In this document: piece after piece, positions 11,701 through 21,999 of the stretch | Position numbering within the stretch: the stretch's first letter is position 1 | How the letters are laid out: each line of letters begins with the position of its first letter | Assembly: GCA_032209605.1 (NCBI GenBank) | Contig: JASFXZ010000009.1 | Location: 16,727,553 to 16,791,552, forward strand | Length of the DNA: 64,000 bases | Origin: Mactromeris polynyma | Lineage: Eukaryota > Mollusca > Bivalvia > Venerida > Mactridae | Direction of reading: 5' to 3' | Made by a program: the position numbers and the translations under genes | Notes under the pieces: generated by a model | What the model saw: only the letters and a program-made list of their open reading frames with translations | The model's database searches: none | Told to the model about the DNA's origin: nothing

Positions 11701-14257
11701 GGTCTGTGTGGGGAGGCACTGTCTTATGTATGGGGCGTTCCCTGTAGCAACTTATTCTTTTAGTATCACAATGCGTGGAGTTTGATAAGATATATGTGGC
11801 AGTCTCTGAGATTATTGGTCCAAATGCCCTGAGCCTCGTTCTGAGAAAAACAAAGTATTAAAAGAAGACGTCATGTTTTCACATTATGACGTCATGTGTA
11901 TACATTAGTTGAAGCAGCTAATTTAAACATTTCAGTAAAAGATTTATAATACAGCAGCGACCAGAAGCATAACAATTATCAGTAAACATTGAGACGGCCC
12001 CTTTTCTTAAGGAAAAGAATAATTAACATATATTTGTAAAATATTATTGTATCTGAAAACAAATTTGCTGTATTAGATTTGTGAAACTCAGAAAGTGCTG
12101 TAATTCCCTGAAAAAATGTTGTTTTGCAAAAGTTTTTGGGTTGAAGTGACCTACAAATATGTTATCTTGGCCAAATATCTCGGAGAATGACACATATATA
12201 TCGTTGTAATTCTTTATTTTATATGTACATAATATAAACTATAAATCTAATCGTTGAACTACCACTGTGACTTATCAGTCAGTAGACACATGTTTGATAT
12301 TCGGATGTTCTAGATTAATTAAGTTAGAAATTTCCATGAGGTAAATAACAAGGTCGAACAAGCACGTTATATATCCAGGACTTGGTACATGACAATTGAC
12401 TAATACATGCATAAAATAACTATGGCGTGATGGTATAAAATACAAAGATTAAAGGTAGATTTTTGCCATTAGTAGGTTATTAGTGACATGCAATACACTA
12501 GTCTACCTTTCCAATGACTAATTGAACAAACATCTAATATACATTTAATTAATTTGATGAATCCACCGACTACTGATACACAATGAAAAAGTAATTAAGG
12601 TCTCATCACATTTGAAACTAATCCGAATCACTAAAATAGAAAATAATAAATCTCCATTTATATTCAGGTTTTATTAAAACATTCAATTATCATACCCTAA
12701 AAAACAAAACAGTGAACCCTTTATAAAGCACAGGCCTACAAGGTAGATTGGTAATAACATCCATGTATTACTGTCGATAATTCACTAGTGAAATAACAAC
12801 TCATGTATGTGACGTCACAACAAAACGAGCGTGACGTAGATGCGTTCAGATGACGCAGACAATGTTAAATATTGATTTTGTATGAAGTATGACATTTTAT
12901 TTCATTGAAAAATTTTTGTCTTGCGAATTTGACTATGATATGTGATACAATTATATGAACTCGCATCTTGTGGTTAAAAATAAAATTGTCAGAACTACTT
13001 TTTGTTGCGTTTAAATACCAAATACCAAATTACACACCCATACTTTGCTTGCATATATAAGAGGTCAAGGGGATATTATGACAAAAATCAGCTATTTCTG
13101 TTGTTATGTCATAAATAGAATCTTACATTCGTTGTTACTTTTTATTGAAATTATTAAAGTCGCCATCTAACCGATTAAAGAAAGAGAATAGGTTACTAAC
13201 TACAGGGAACGCTACATAGGCCTACATAAGACAGTGCCATCCCACACAGACCTCCGGGACACCAACAATCCATAAAACATAAGGCACCTGATGAGGTTAA
13301 AGGGTAGGCCTACATACGTCAAAGACTTGTTCAATAAATTCACCGACAAATGTCCACTCAATAACGAAGTATTTCTAATGATTTCCTTCAGTAGCTAACT
13401 ATTCATAAACAAAAAGTAACTATGGTATGCTCCTTGTACAAAAAAGAGAATTATTCGACCCAATTAGTGCACATGGTATAATATCCTATCTAATATTCTA
13501 CAACATGGGATAGTTTTAATACATACAGATGTTTGCTTTTTACACAGAACACAGCAATGTGACAACCATGACACAAAGTCGCTTATTTGTTCATTCATTA
13601 AATGGAAACAAAAATAATTGACACGTGTTAAAAATGAAAAACATGGTCATAAACTGTATTTTTTTGCCTACCCAATACATTGAGAATTGTAATTACTATG
13701 TTTTGAAAGTGTAGCAATGCGTAGGTTTCCTTGTCATGGTTCATTTATAAGAAAACCTTCATGGATATGTTTATGTCATTTAATATATAATAGTATTTTA
13801 TTTAACATTATATTTCATCGAATACTTAACTGGTCACTATTCAACACTTAATTTAAACTTTTACATTAGGTCAAAACATCTTATCTTATAATCAAGCTCC
13901 AGTACCCCACATACATTGTCAGTTCATCCCTTCGTGTAGCTCAATTTGAAAGCATGCCGTAGTGACGATTGTTTTATTATAACGTATTTTTTTCAGGACT
14001 CGAGCTTGAACTCACCACGTGGTCTGCACGTGACAAAAGAGGGACGTATCGTTGTCTGTGGTTTCGGTTCTGACAATGTCCAGCTGTTAAGCAAGGATGG
14101 TGTGTATATATGTGACCTTCTCGCTCGAGGAGACAGCATCATGGGGCCACAGGAAGTAGCCCTTAATGACAAAGAGGACAGAATGATCCTTACTTTTGAT
14201 CCTTCGAATGGAAAGAGTGACATTGTGCACGTGTATCGCATTGGTCTAAATGTATAA
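7022..14257 (+). CDS. TRIM-like RING/B-box/coiled-coil protein with beta-propeller-like C-terminus
   Basis: Three exons (7022-8767, 11398-11580, 13997-14257) join to 729 residues; both introns are phase 0 with clean signals (AAG|GTAAGT, TTTCAG; TCG|GTAAGT, TTTCAG). The ATG at 7022 is preferred because the upstream in-frame extension has only a TTG and crosses a likely acceptor. RING: C54, C57, C69, H71, C74, C77, C98, C101. First B-box-like finger: C143-C170 with H183. Second: C205, H208, C217, H220, C225, C228, H233. Residues ~245-400 are predicted coiled coil. An acidic/basic linker (~430-455) leads to an NHL-like propeller region carried on all three exons. Family knowledge: TRIM proteins are RING-type E3 ubiquitin ligases, and bivalves have large expansions of RING/B-box proteins with NHL-like ends, often discussed in antiviral immunity. 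The Ala/Lys-rich N-terminus repeats SPVK twice. An ATTAAA signal lies at 14328. The specific substrate is unknown. Confidence 0.85.
9365..9480 (-). repeat. tRNA-derived SINE head
   Basis: Read on the minus strand, a box B-like stretch (gagctcgaatcccg) follows a GC-rich tRNA-like 5' half at SINE spacing. Acceptor-stem pairing was not found, so it is not a functional tRNA. Confidence 0.4.
9717..9890 (-). repeat. tRNA-derived SINE, degenerate
   Basis: On the minus strand, a box B-like ggattcgaaatcc is followed by a body and a 3' end (cgaccctagctgtttac) shared with the copies at 10668, 15905, 18188 and 24955. It is the same family in opposite orientation. Confidence 0.5.
10668..10920 (+). repeat. 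tRNA-derived SINE
   Basis: Box A-like tagctgagtggc and a perfect box B (gggttcgaatccc) are ~50 bp apart. A conserved body follows (gaagccttcgggtgg, gaccctgactgttgatgtgac) and ends near an A-rich stretch. It is the best-preserved copy of the family in this window. Confidence 0.72.
11169..11313 (+). mobile_element. TA-flanked MITE (CAGTAAAACC family)
   Basis: 145 bp from CAGTAAAACC to GGTTTTACTG, flanked by TA on both sides. Inner palindromic parts repeat gaccacct and aggtggtct. No coding capacity. The terminal CAGT and TA target site suggest mobilisation by a Tc1/mariner/pogo-type transposase. Confidence 0.75.
11398..11580 (+). CDS. TRIM-like gene, coding exon 2
   Basis: 61 codons in phase 0, from GTTTCAG|ATC to TCG|GTAAGT. 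The peptide has propeller-blade character (WYVKLDKTGTWMYVSD), continuing the C-terminal domain. Confidence 0.82.
11581..13996 (+). other. TRIM-like gene intron 2
   Basis: 2.4 kb. It holds a pair of inverted ~125-bp repeats (about 11640-11762 and 13188-13316) and a small hairpin near 12451-12515; otherwise unrecognised. Confidence 0.75.
11640..13316. repeat. inverted repeat pair in TRIM intron 2
   Basis: About 11640-11762 reads acgtatgta...cctcatcaagtgcc...ccctgtag. Its reverse complement recurs at ~13188-13316 with small differences, for example cctcatcaggtgcc. The arms are ~125 bp and ~1.4 kb apart. They could be the ends of one decayed element or two copies of a short repeat. Confidence 0.6.
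13997..14257 (+). CDS. TRIM-like gene, coding exon 3
   Basis: 86 codons plus TAA after the acceptor TTTTTTTCAG. It contains the NHL-like blade around PRGLHVTKEGRIVVCGFGSD and the terminal strands. Confidence 0.85.
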   Translation, partial: DSSLNSPRGLHVTKEGRIVVCGFGSDNVQLLSKDGVYICDLLARGDSIMGPQEVALNDKEDRMILTFDPSNGKSDIVHVYRIGLNV

Positions 14258-15138
14258 ATGTGTTAATGTGTTTTACTTTATTCCATATGACCCAAATGTC
14301 TTAAATAGTTTTCTTTCTAATTAAGCCATTAAAACTTCTACAGTTCACTTAACAAAAACATCGATGTAGTATTGTATGTCTAAGAAACAAAGAACAAACA
14401 AAATCTGATCACTCATTGTCAACATTTTCGCTAAAACTATGACGACGATTGTATTATAGAAGTGTAAATCTAGTGGTGATTTACCCAAATACTTACTGAA
14501 GGGTAGCTTGATGTTTTTTTTGTATAGATCTTTACTACAAATTAAGACTAAGGATTATCTTGTTGTTGAAATATCCCAAAAAGTGGATCAATGTAACGTC
14601 TGGTGTAAAAATCCACACAATCTCAATATTTCGGCCACACTGCATGGGCCTTTATCAAGAGCAAATAGACATTATTTCACAATATCAACATATAATAGGT
14701 ATGTACGTCTACTCATTAAATGCAAAACAAGTTTTTCTAAGGATTATAATATTATTTTCAATTTTAAGAGATAATGTGATTAAGTGGAAAAATAATGCAT
14801 GTTTGATTTCGTTTCTTTTTGTTTCTGTATTCTTCATTTCGATTTGTTTGTTATCATTTTTTAAGTATTTAGCTGTCATTTTATCGTCATTCCAACAAAA
14901 TGTCAATCCAACTCATGGACCAAGACTTTAATAACGTAATAAAACAAGGAAATGTTTTGTACTCATTAAAGACATTATTTTTAAATATTGCACAATTTGT
15001 TCTATAATATTGATTTTTTTCAGTAGATTCGATAAGATTAACATTGGACATTGTTCGATAACATTGATCAAGCATCCCGGATATATAATAAATATTTGTA
15101 CAAAACAGTTTTCAAACTTTCCTTGAAATATATTGATG
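14258..15138. other. 3' flank of TRIM-like gene; nothing recognised
   Basis: Contains the ATTAAA at 14328, a plausible polyadenylation signal. The rest is AT-rich with no recognised element; open frames around 14508-14931 show no family motif. Confidence 0.45.
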
Positions 15139-15789
15139 TATACTTAAGGACTTTGAAAACGCACGCTTTGGATATGTGTGTTTTCACAACGAAAGCACTT
15201 ACTATATGATTATATTCATACACGTTAGTTGTAACCTATTCATTGCCGCCATTTAGACACCAACACATTCAAAATTGATTGAGTAATAACGAAATTATCG
15301 CATGATAAAGACCGTGCTCCAAAAATCGAAAGTAACACTTTTGCCGGCTACTTGTGATTAGATTGCAACTGTCAACATGACAATGCACCAATTGTAGTGA
15401 TTTATTCATCAGATCAGGGATTTATGAAAGGGGTTTATAAAAGTTACACAAGTAGTGTAACCAATGATATTAATGAATTGTTTTTATAATTGAAAATGGT
15501 TTGCATGAAATTTCAGTGGATGTTTTTTCAGTAACCACGAATGTTCGTCATGTTGACAGTTGCAATCTAATCACAAGTAGCCGGCAAAAGTGTTACTTTC
15601 GATTTTTGGAGCACGGTCTTTATCATTCGATAATTTCGTTATTACTCAATCAATTTTGAATGTGTTGGTGTCTAAATGGCGGCAATGAATATGTTACAAC
15701 TAACGTGTATGAATATAATCATATAGTAAGTGCTTTCGTTGTGAAAACACACATATCCAAAGCGTGCGTTTTCAAAGTCCTTAAGTATA
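15139..15789. mobile_element. 651-bp foldback element with ~243-bp inverted arms
   Basis: The left arm (15139-~15381, starting tatacttaaggactttg) and right arm (~15548-15789, ending caaagtccttaagtata) are reverse complements over ~243 bp with few mismatches, around a 166-bp loop. There is no coding capacity beyond chance frames. Such long arms with a small centre fit a foldback or MITE-type DNA element and could form a cruciform. Confidence 0.8.
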
Positions 15790-15904
15790 TAATTATAAAT
15801 AGTTTATATTCAGTTCCAAATATCATAACAGTCATCGAACATGAAACCGTTTTTCTTGTTTAACGAGAACGGCACTTAAAATGTTTCCTATTGAAGAAAA
15901 GTCA

Positions 15905-16145
15905 TTGAGGAGCCTCCGTGATCGAATGGTTCGCTCACTTCAAATCACTTCCACCTCGCCGCTGCGGATCCGAATCTCAATTCCACCCGAGACATATAAG
16001 TTGTAGATGAGAAGCCCTTCAGCTGGCTTGTGGAAGGTCGGTTTTTTCTATCCAGGTTGCCCTATGGGGTCGTTCTCCCCCACAGAAGTTGTTATAGTCG
16101 CTACATGACCCTGACTATATTTATGTCGACAAAATTGTATAAGCC
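15905..16145 (+). repeat. tRNA-derived SINE
   Basis: Box A region gtgatcgaatggttcgc and a decayed box B (cggatccgaatctc) precede a body shared with the 10668 copy (gaagcccttcagctggc, catgaccctgactat). Confidence 0.6.
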
Positions 16146-16925
16146 TATTTAACTGAGGCTATATCGAATGCAAAAATACAAGACGCGTTTATTTATTTCG
16201 AATGTGGGTGGGGAATATTGCCGTTTTTCAGAGGTGAAGTGAAGGCCGCTGATTGGTTGGGTTAAGTTAAGTGTGGTCTAAAAAGTTTACAGAAAAACCA
16301 ACAGTGCAAGGCTAAAACTGACATTTCAAGGATTTTTTCAAATAGTAATGCGTACAACAACGGTATCTTAAATAGGAATAGAACGGTAATCTGAATATGA
16401 TATGTAATTTAGGTACTATTACCCGACACAATTTCTTATATAATCTTTCAACATTTCCAAAGAAGAGAACGGTCATATTCACCAATAACCTTCTGAACAA
16501 ACAGAATAGAAGAATGTTGAGGTCAAGACGATACACGGACCGCTGTTATCAGGATGGCAGAGACACCGAAACATTTTATCTTTATATTATGTAAGCAAAA
16601 TAATGTATATACTACTTATTACATACTACTTAAATACCACTGGGTACAGTTAAATTATATTTGTTATCGGGACCACAGTCATACTTTACAGAAGATATTC
16701 GATAGATAAAATGAATGGTTAGCGGGGTTTGGCTTTGATGTAAATGTTATATATCTTTGCCTTTCACAGCTAAGTATTGAATAACGGCGACTTTTCGCAT
16801 CAGTTTTGAGCGACATAGCATACTTTGTCTCTCTTCTCAGATGGCTATCTGGTAGTTTCTATTCTCCAAATTGCATTAATTTCCGCAAAAAGACCTGCTG
16901 TTAGTTTGATATTCATGTTTCTAAA
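16146..16925. other. intergenic, nothing recognised
   Basis: AT-rich. I found no coding or RNA signal. It ends where the 28-bp tandem array begins. Confidence 0.4.
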
Positions 16926-17192
16926 CCGAAAGTAGCTGATTTTAGTCGTCAAAACGAAAGTAGCTGATTTTAGTCGTCAAAACGAAAGTAGCTGATTTTA
17001 GTCGTCAAAACGAAAGTAGCTGATTTTAGTCGTCAAAACGAAAGTAGTTGATTTTAGTCGTCAAAACGAAAGTAGCTGATTTTAGTCGTCAAAACGAAAG
17101 TAGCGATTTTAGTCGTCAAAACGAAAGTAGCGATTTTAGTCGTCAAAACGAAAGAAGCTGATTTTAGTCGTCAAAACGAAAGTAGCGATTTT
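16926..17192 (+). repeat. 28-bp minisatellite, about 10 units
   Basis: Unit cgaaagtagctgattttagt plus cgtcaaaa, repeated head to tail. Some units lack two bases (gtagcgatttt, 26 bp) and single-base variants occur. Repeats are contiguous, with no spacers. Confidence 0.92.
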
Positions 17193-18187
17193 GACAGATC
17201 ATAAAGGATTTTCTAATTTATAGTTGACAACGAACTTTGAATGCCTTCATGTTTCATTACATCAAAAAAACGTTTTATGAGCGTTTTCGTATCAGCAATC
17301 TTCACATTAGCACTTTATGCCAAGGGTTCGTCAGTGACAGCGAAGTTTCTTAGAAGAAAGTCAAAGTTAAATGTCTTATTTATTGAACATTTTGTCAAGT
17401 TTTGGGTGAAATAAAAGTAGTTTCGTCTGCATGAATGTCATTCGCATCAAATATTTATATCAATAACATTAAAAATCTCCTGCCACTTTAAAAACTTCTG
17501 TAGCCAGATGGTGTACAACATGCATGGACACAGACTATCGATGTAACCGTTTAAAAAATACAAAGTTGTAAAATAATTAGGACGAGAATTACAATTGCAC
17601 AAACGTTGTTTCTATTGATTGTTTATAGTGCCATTCTTGTTATGACATGTCTTTTTCCAGCCTAAAACTGAACTTTTATTTTATTTACAAAAAAATAATT
17701 ATTTTATTAGGTGTTTATGATCTTTATACTCATGCACGTGTGCAGTCGCTCTACCATGTTGTTGCTTATGTCGCTCCAAGACGTTTCATAGCAAAGACAT
17801 TTCACGCTGTGACAATGTGTCTCCAACTTGATAAACAGTCCAATAGAATTCATATAAGTCATGAATAATTCTATGAATTAACAAATGAAATAGTACATGA
17901 CTGGCTAAACGTCATGTAAATATAATTTCATTTGCCAAACTTGTATATAACTCATGTATGATGAATGTCACAGTAAATATTTCTTATGGCACTAATTGTC
18001 CCGAGACGAGTCACCTTTGGCACAAACAGTCCTGTCACCAATTATGTAATATTTTACATTACCCCGTAATTGCATGGTTGAAACACATCTCTTTTCCTAC
18101 ACACTCCCATAAATAATCTGCGCCGAATTGATGCTATGCATCAATGTTTTTCTTGTCAATACATTGTCAGCCGAATGCAGCATTGTA
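17193..18187. other. intergenic, nothing recognised
   Basis: AT-rich. Short repeated words around catgaataat and atttcatttg near 17850-17950 are the only local structure seen. Confidence 0.4.
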
Positions 18188-18445
18188 AAGAGGACCTCCG
18201 TGGCGGAGTAGTTGTGGTCGCTGATATCGAATCACTGGCCCCTCACCAGTGCAGGTTTGAACCCCCTCGGGGTGTAGACGAGGTTTTCGTTTAGCTGGCT
18301 TACGGAAGGTTAGTGGTTCTACCTAGATGCCTGGCTAAGTTCAAAATGATAATAGAAAGGACGCCTGGGGTATTCAATAGTCAATTACTCTAAACTCACT
18401 TCACGATCCTAGCTGTTTATGTGACTGAACGATCCATAACAAAAA
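18188..18445 (+). repeat. tRNA-derived SINE
   Basis: Box A-like gtggcggagtagttgtgg, box B-like caggtttgaaccccc, then the family body (agctggcttacggaaggt) and an A-rich tail (aacaaaaaaaaca). Same family as 10668. Confidence 0.65.
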
Positions 18446-18465
18446 AAACATTGAAAAACATTATA

Positions 18466-18641
18466 CAGTAAAACCTCAATAATAAGACCACCTTTTGGAC
18501 CCCTTGAAAACTGGTCTTCTTATTGAGGTGGTCTTAATATTGAGGTTGAATAAAGAGCAAAACAGTGAAATTGGACTTGCAAATTGTGTTCTTAATTTTG
18601 ACGTCTTGTTATTGAGCTGCTCTTTATGTGAGGGTTTACTG
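18466..18641 (+). mobile_element. TA-flanked MITE (CAGTAAAACC family)
   Basis: Starts TA|CAGTAAAACCTCAATAATAA and ends GGGTTTACTG|TA. Internal palindromic blocks are as in the 11169 copy. It lies directly after a SINE. Confidence 0.75.
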
Positions 18642-19097
18642 TATATCAAATATGGCTCGTACAGGTAAGTGTGCTTTATCAGCGACATGCTAGATTTCAT
18701 TACAAATTTCATTTACGCAGTTAGCTATGTGTTGCGTTTATATATATATATTATTCAGTATGACACTTGAAGCTAACAGTTTACATTATGCAAACATAGT
18801 TATTGTATCACGCGCAAATTCAAGACTTCCGTAATACACATTTCTATGTAACTATATCAAATAACAAAAGTATAAACGAGTATGCGTTTTATTCAATATC
18901 CAACGATATTATAACGTTTTAGCAGCGGGCAATTAAATTGTGCAATGACATGTGATTTGGTTCAGGATCAAATACTTTTAAGTGTAAAAAAACATGGAAT
19001 GATCCATGGACATTTTTTATATTTGCTATTTTATTAGAATAAAAACTATAATGACAATGACATTTCGCGTATAACTTAGTTCATTATCTATTAAATA
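18642..19097. other. intergenic, nothing recognised
   Basis: AT-rich with a (TA)n run near 18740. No coding signal. Confidence 0.4.
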
Positions 19098-19258
19098 CAG
19101 CAAAACCTCAACAATGCGACCACCCTTGGGACTCTTGAAAATTGGTCTTAATATTGAGGTTGAATAAAGTGCAAAAAAGGTGAAAATGGACTTGAAATCG
19201 TGTTCTTAATTTTGAGGTGGTCTTATTATTGATGTGGTCTTTAAGAAAGGTTTTACTG
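19098..19258 (+). mobile_element. TA-flanked MITE (CAGTAAAACC family)
   Basis: Starts TA|CAGCAAAACCTCAACAATG and ends GGTTTTACTG|TA. 161 bp with the family's gaccacc / ggtggtct core. Confidence 0.75.
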
Positions 19259-19587
19259 TATACAACATTGAAAATGTTGACCGAATATTTATGCAAACAT
19301 TGTTATATCAATTTATGATACGAAATTAAAATAGCGGAATGGACGAAACGATTGACTACCCAATTATGGATACAATTCGTCGGATAGAAAAGTTTTAGAG
19401 TTGGGTTATTTAAACAACTAAACAATTCGCTTAGTCAGCATTTGAAAGGTACGACCTGCTGGAGATAGGAACATTATATAACATAAAATACGGGATACAA
19501 AAGTATTTTATCATTATTTCCAGACAAGGTAGGTTCTTCTTTTGTACTTATATTGTGAACGAGGCAGTGAAAAAATTGTATAAAAAA

Positions 19588-20030
19588 TAGGGATGTCAAC
19601 GAATGACAATTTTGGTATTCGAATATTCGATCAACCTTCCGAACGAATATTCGAATACTCTAACATTCGACATTCTTATTTAATAATAATACTTTTTAAA
19701 ATTCGTAGTTTAACGTTTAGTAAAATATGCTTATCAAGTTTGTGTTTTGAACTGATCAATCCCCGCGATTACTAAATTAATACTTTCAATGCCTAACTGT
19801 CATCACCCAGCAGAGGTTATTTCTCTCTTGCCTCAAATATGCAACATGACATGTCAATTAACACATGTACATATTATTTTCACGCGTAAAATGTCATTCA
19901 ATGCAATAATGCCCATCATTGAAATGTAATACACTTTCATTCAGCTTTTATATTGAAAAAATGTATTTTATCGAATATTGGAATGTCGAATCAGTATTCG
20001 AATATTTGGACGTATTGAGCTAGCGCGAAA
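19588..20030. repeat. possible foldback DNA element (ATTCGAAT-rich)
   Basis: Begins agggatgtcaacgaatg, a start style seen in hAT-type elements, followed by repeated attcgaatattcg. Matching inverted attcgaatactg/tattcgaat words recur at ~19970-20015. I could not find a clean terminal inverted repeat or an 8-bp duplication. Confidence 0.3.
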
Positions 20031-20214
20031 ATGTTTACAATTACTATAGTTATAAATTATGTTGTATTTGCCGTACTACAAGAATGTCTACCAGTACCTG
20101 AGTACCGAGAAATATCGCTTATATATACCCTTAGTGGTATCTGACCTCTGACAGTGGTCGTGATGATTCTGTTTTGTATACAGTTACTCGGGTCGTAAAT
20201 AAAAATGTCTGTTT

Positions 20215-20345
20215 GGCATAACCCAATCTCATTAAAATCAGCTCCAGTCGCACGCTCCTATACTATACGGTACGGTATATTATACGGTAACTGGAAAGTA
20301 ATGGAGCTAAAGTTAGGGGCTGATTTCAATGAGATTGGGCATAAA
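20215..20345. mobile_element. short hairpin MITE
   Basis: Left arm cccaatctcattaaaatcag is matched in reverse by ctgatttcaatgagattggg at the right end, with a central tactatacggtacggtat palindrome. ~130 bp and noncoding. Confidence 0.6.
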
Positions 20346-21927
20346 CCTACCTACCTATGAAAATGGCCCAGGCCCCACCCCCTAATTAATGGTCTGTGAC
20401 GGATTTCTTTTAGCAGCGTATTAGAAGTTAACTTTACTATGAGCATAAACAATGATAAATAAAAAATTAATAACCTAGATTGTTTAGGGTAGGATTATAC
20501 CAAACAAACAAGAGACTGGCCTCGCGGTAACGACGATAGCAAGATTATAATTTAATTAGGTATGTGCGTGAGTAGATGTGTATTAAGTCAGGGTGCAGGA
20601 AACTTTTTGTATTTAAAAGAATTGTACATGTATTGTGTAATTTAAAAAATGCAATAACGCGAAAAATAGAATTTATTTTGCCAAAGTAGTCCTACTATAA
20701 TTTAACATATATTTTAACCCAGTTATGCGCCTATCAACGACGTCTGCTGTGCTTAGAATTATTCATAGTGTTTCGAATAATGACTTGTATGCATGTAGAA
20801 ATTTAAGTTATTTGAATCTTAACTCCTAATATACAATGTGTTTTATTGTCACAATATTAAAAGTAAATGTAATTGTGTTATGTATTAGTATACTTCCTTG
20901 TTTATATATTTTGTCCCGTCTTTTTGCATGTGTGTGCAGTTTTGTTAAAACCAGGGCATGTATTGTATTGAATATAGTTTTAAAGTGCATTAAAAACTAT
21001 CGTTATATCAAATATCTCTTATATATATAACTTTTGCAAGAATTGAAAGTCTACGATTCATTTATTATTAAGGACAGTGTAATACGAAACACATCAAGAC
21101 GGGGTTTTTTTAATCTAAATATTAGTCTGTTTTGTTTTCTATGTTCAAATATAACGGGTATGGTAGAGAGATAACACAATGAAATCTATTTTTCTCGGAG
21201 AAATAAATCGGACCCATAAATATGTCAACAATTTGACCATTTCTGTTTGATTTTTTCACCTTCACTTCGCAGAGAACGATTCTATCGTCGCACGTCATCG
21301 TGTCAGAAAATGAAAATCGACTCGTTTCTTAAAAAAACCCGATTAAATTTGGCGTTGTAGACGATTAAAATGGCTACTATAGTGTATAATGTTTGGAAGT
21401 GTTTTCATTTTTAATGCGATACGATTCAGCTCGATATCTAAATATCTGGAGCTTTGGCGATGGAAAAATATTAAAAACCCCGATTTACACAAGTTTGCAT
21501 GTTATTCCACTTGTGTTTTTATACATGCAGCATATAAATGACAGTGAATTCGAAATGAAAGCATATTTTTTTGTTTTATTGATCAAACATTGTTACAGAC
21601 CCCTTTGGTGTAAAACAACAGAAAATAGACACCGTGAGTAAATAATGTAAGCTGTAAGACAGAACTGATTTGTTTAGTGTACAGTAAAATACGAAATATG
21701 TTATATATCCATACATTTATAACGAAACTTTGCTGTATGGATATAACAAAATTTGAATATAATGACGTAAATCTCCAATTGCCCGGAACATATAAGCGTG
21801 CTCCGTGACTTAATCAAAATACTAAGTACAATGCACATGTGCCTGTTGTGTATTTTTTGTGAGGAATTTTATGATAAACTGTTTCAATATACATGTATTT
21901 AGTTTTTTTCGCCTTTGATTGGTCAAA
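20346..21927. other. intergenic 5' flank of the GMC oxidoreductase gene
   Basis: No coding motif recognised. The right end carries a ~30-bp sequence (from 21931) that recurs near 41248, immediately before the acceptor of the coding exon. Confidence 0.4.
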
Positions 21928-21999
21928 ACTTTAGGTCAAAATCAATGTTATACAGCTACGCTACTATTTATTTCTGCTATTTTACAGATCGAAGGAACC

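Noticed and set aside
16926..17192. CRISPR-like regular repeats
   Set aside because: The units are contiguous without spacers and the genome is eukaryotic.
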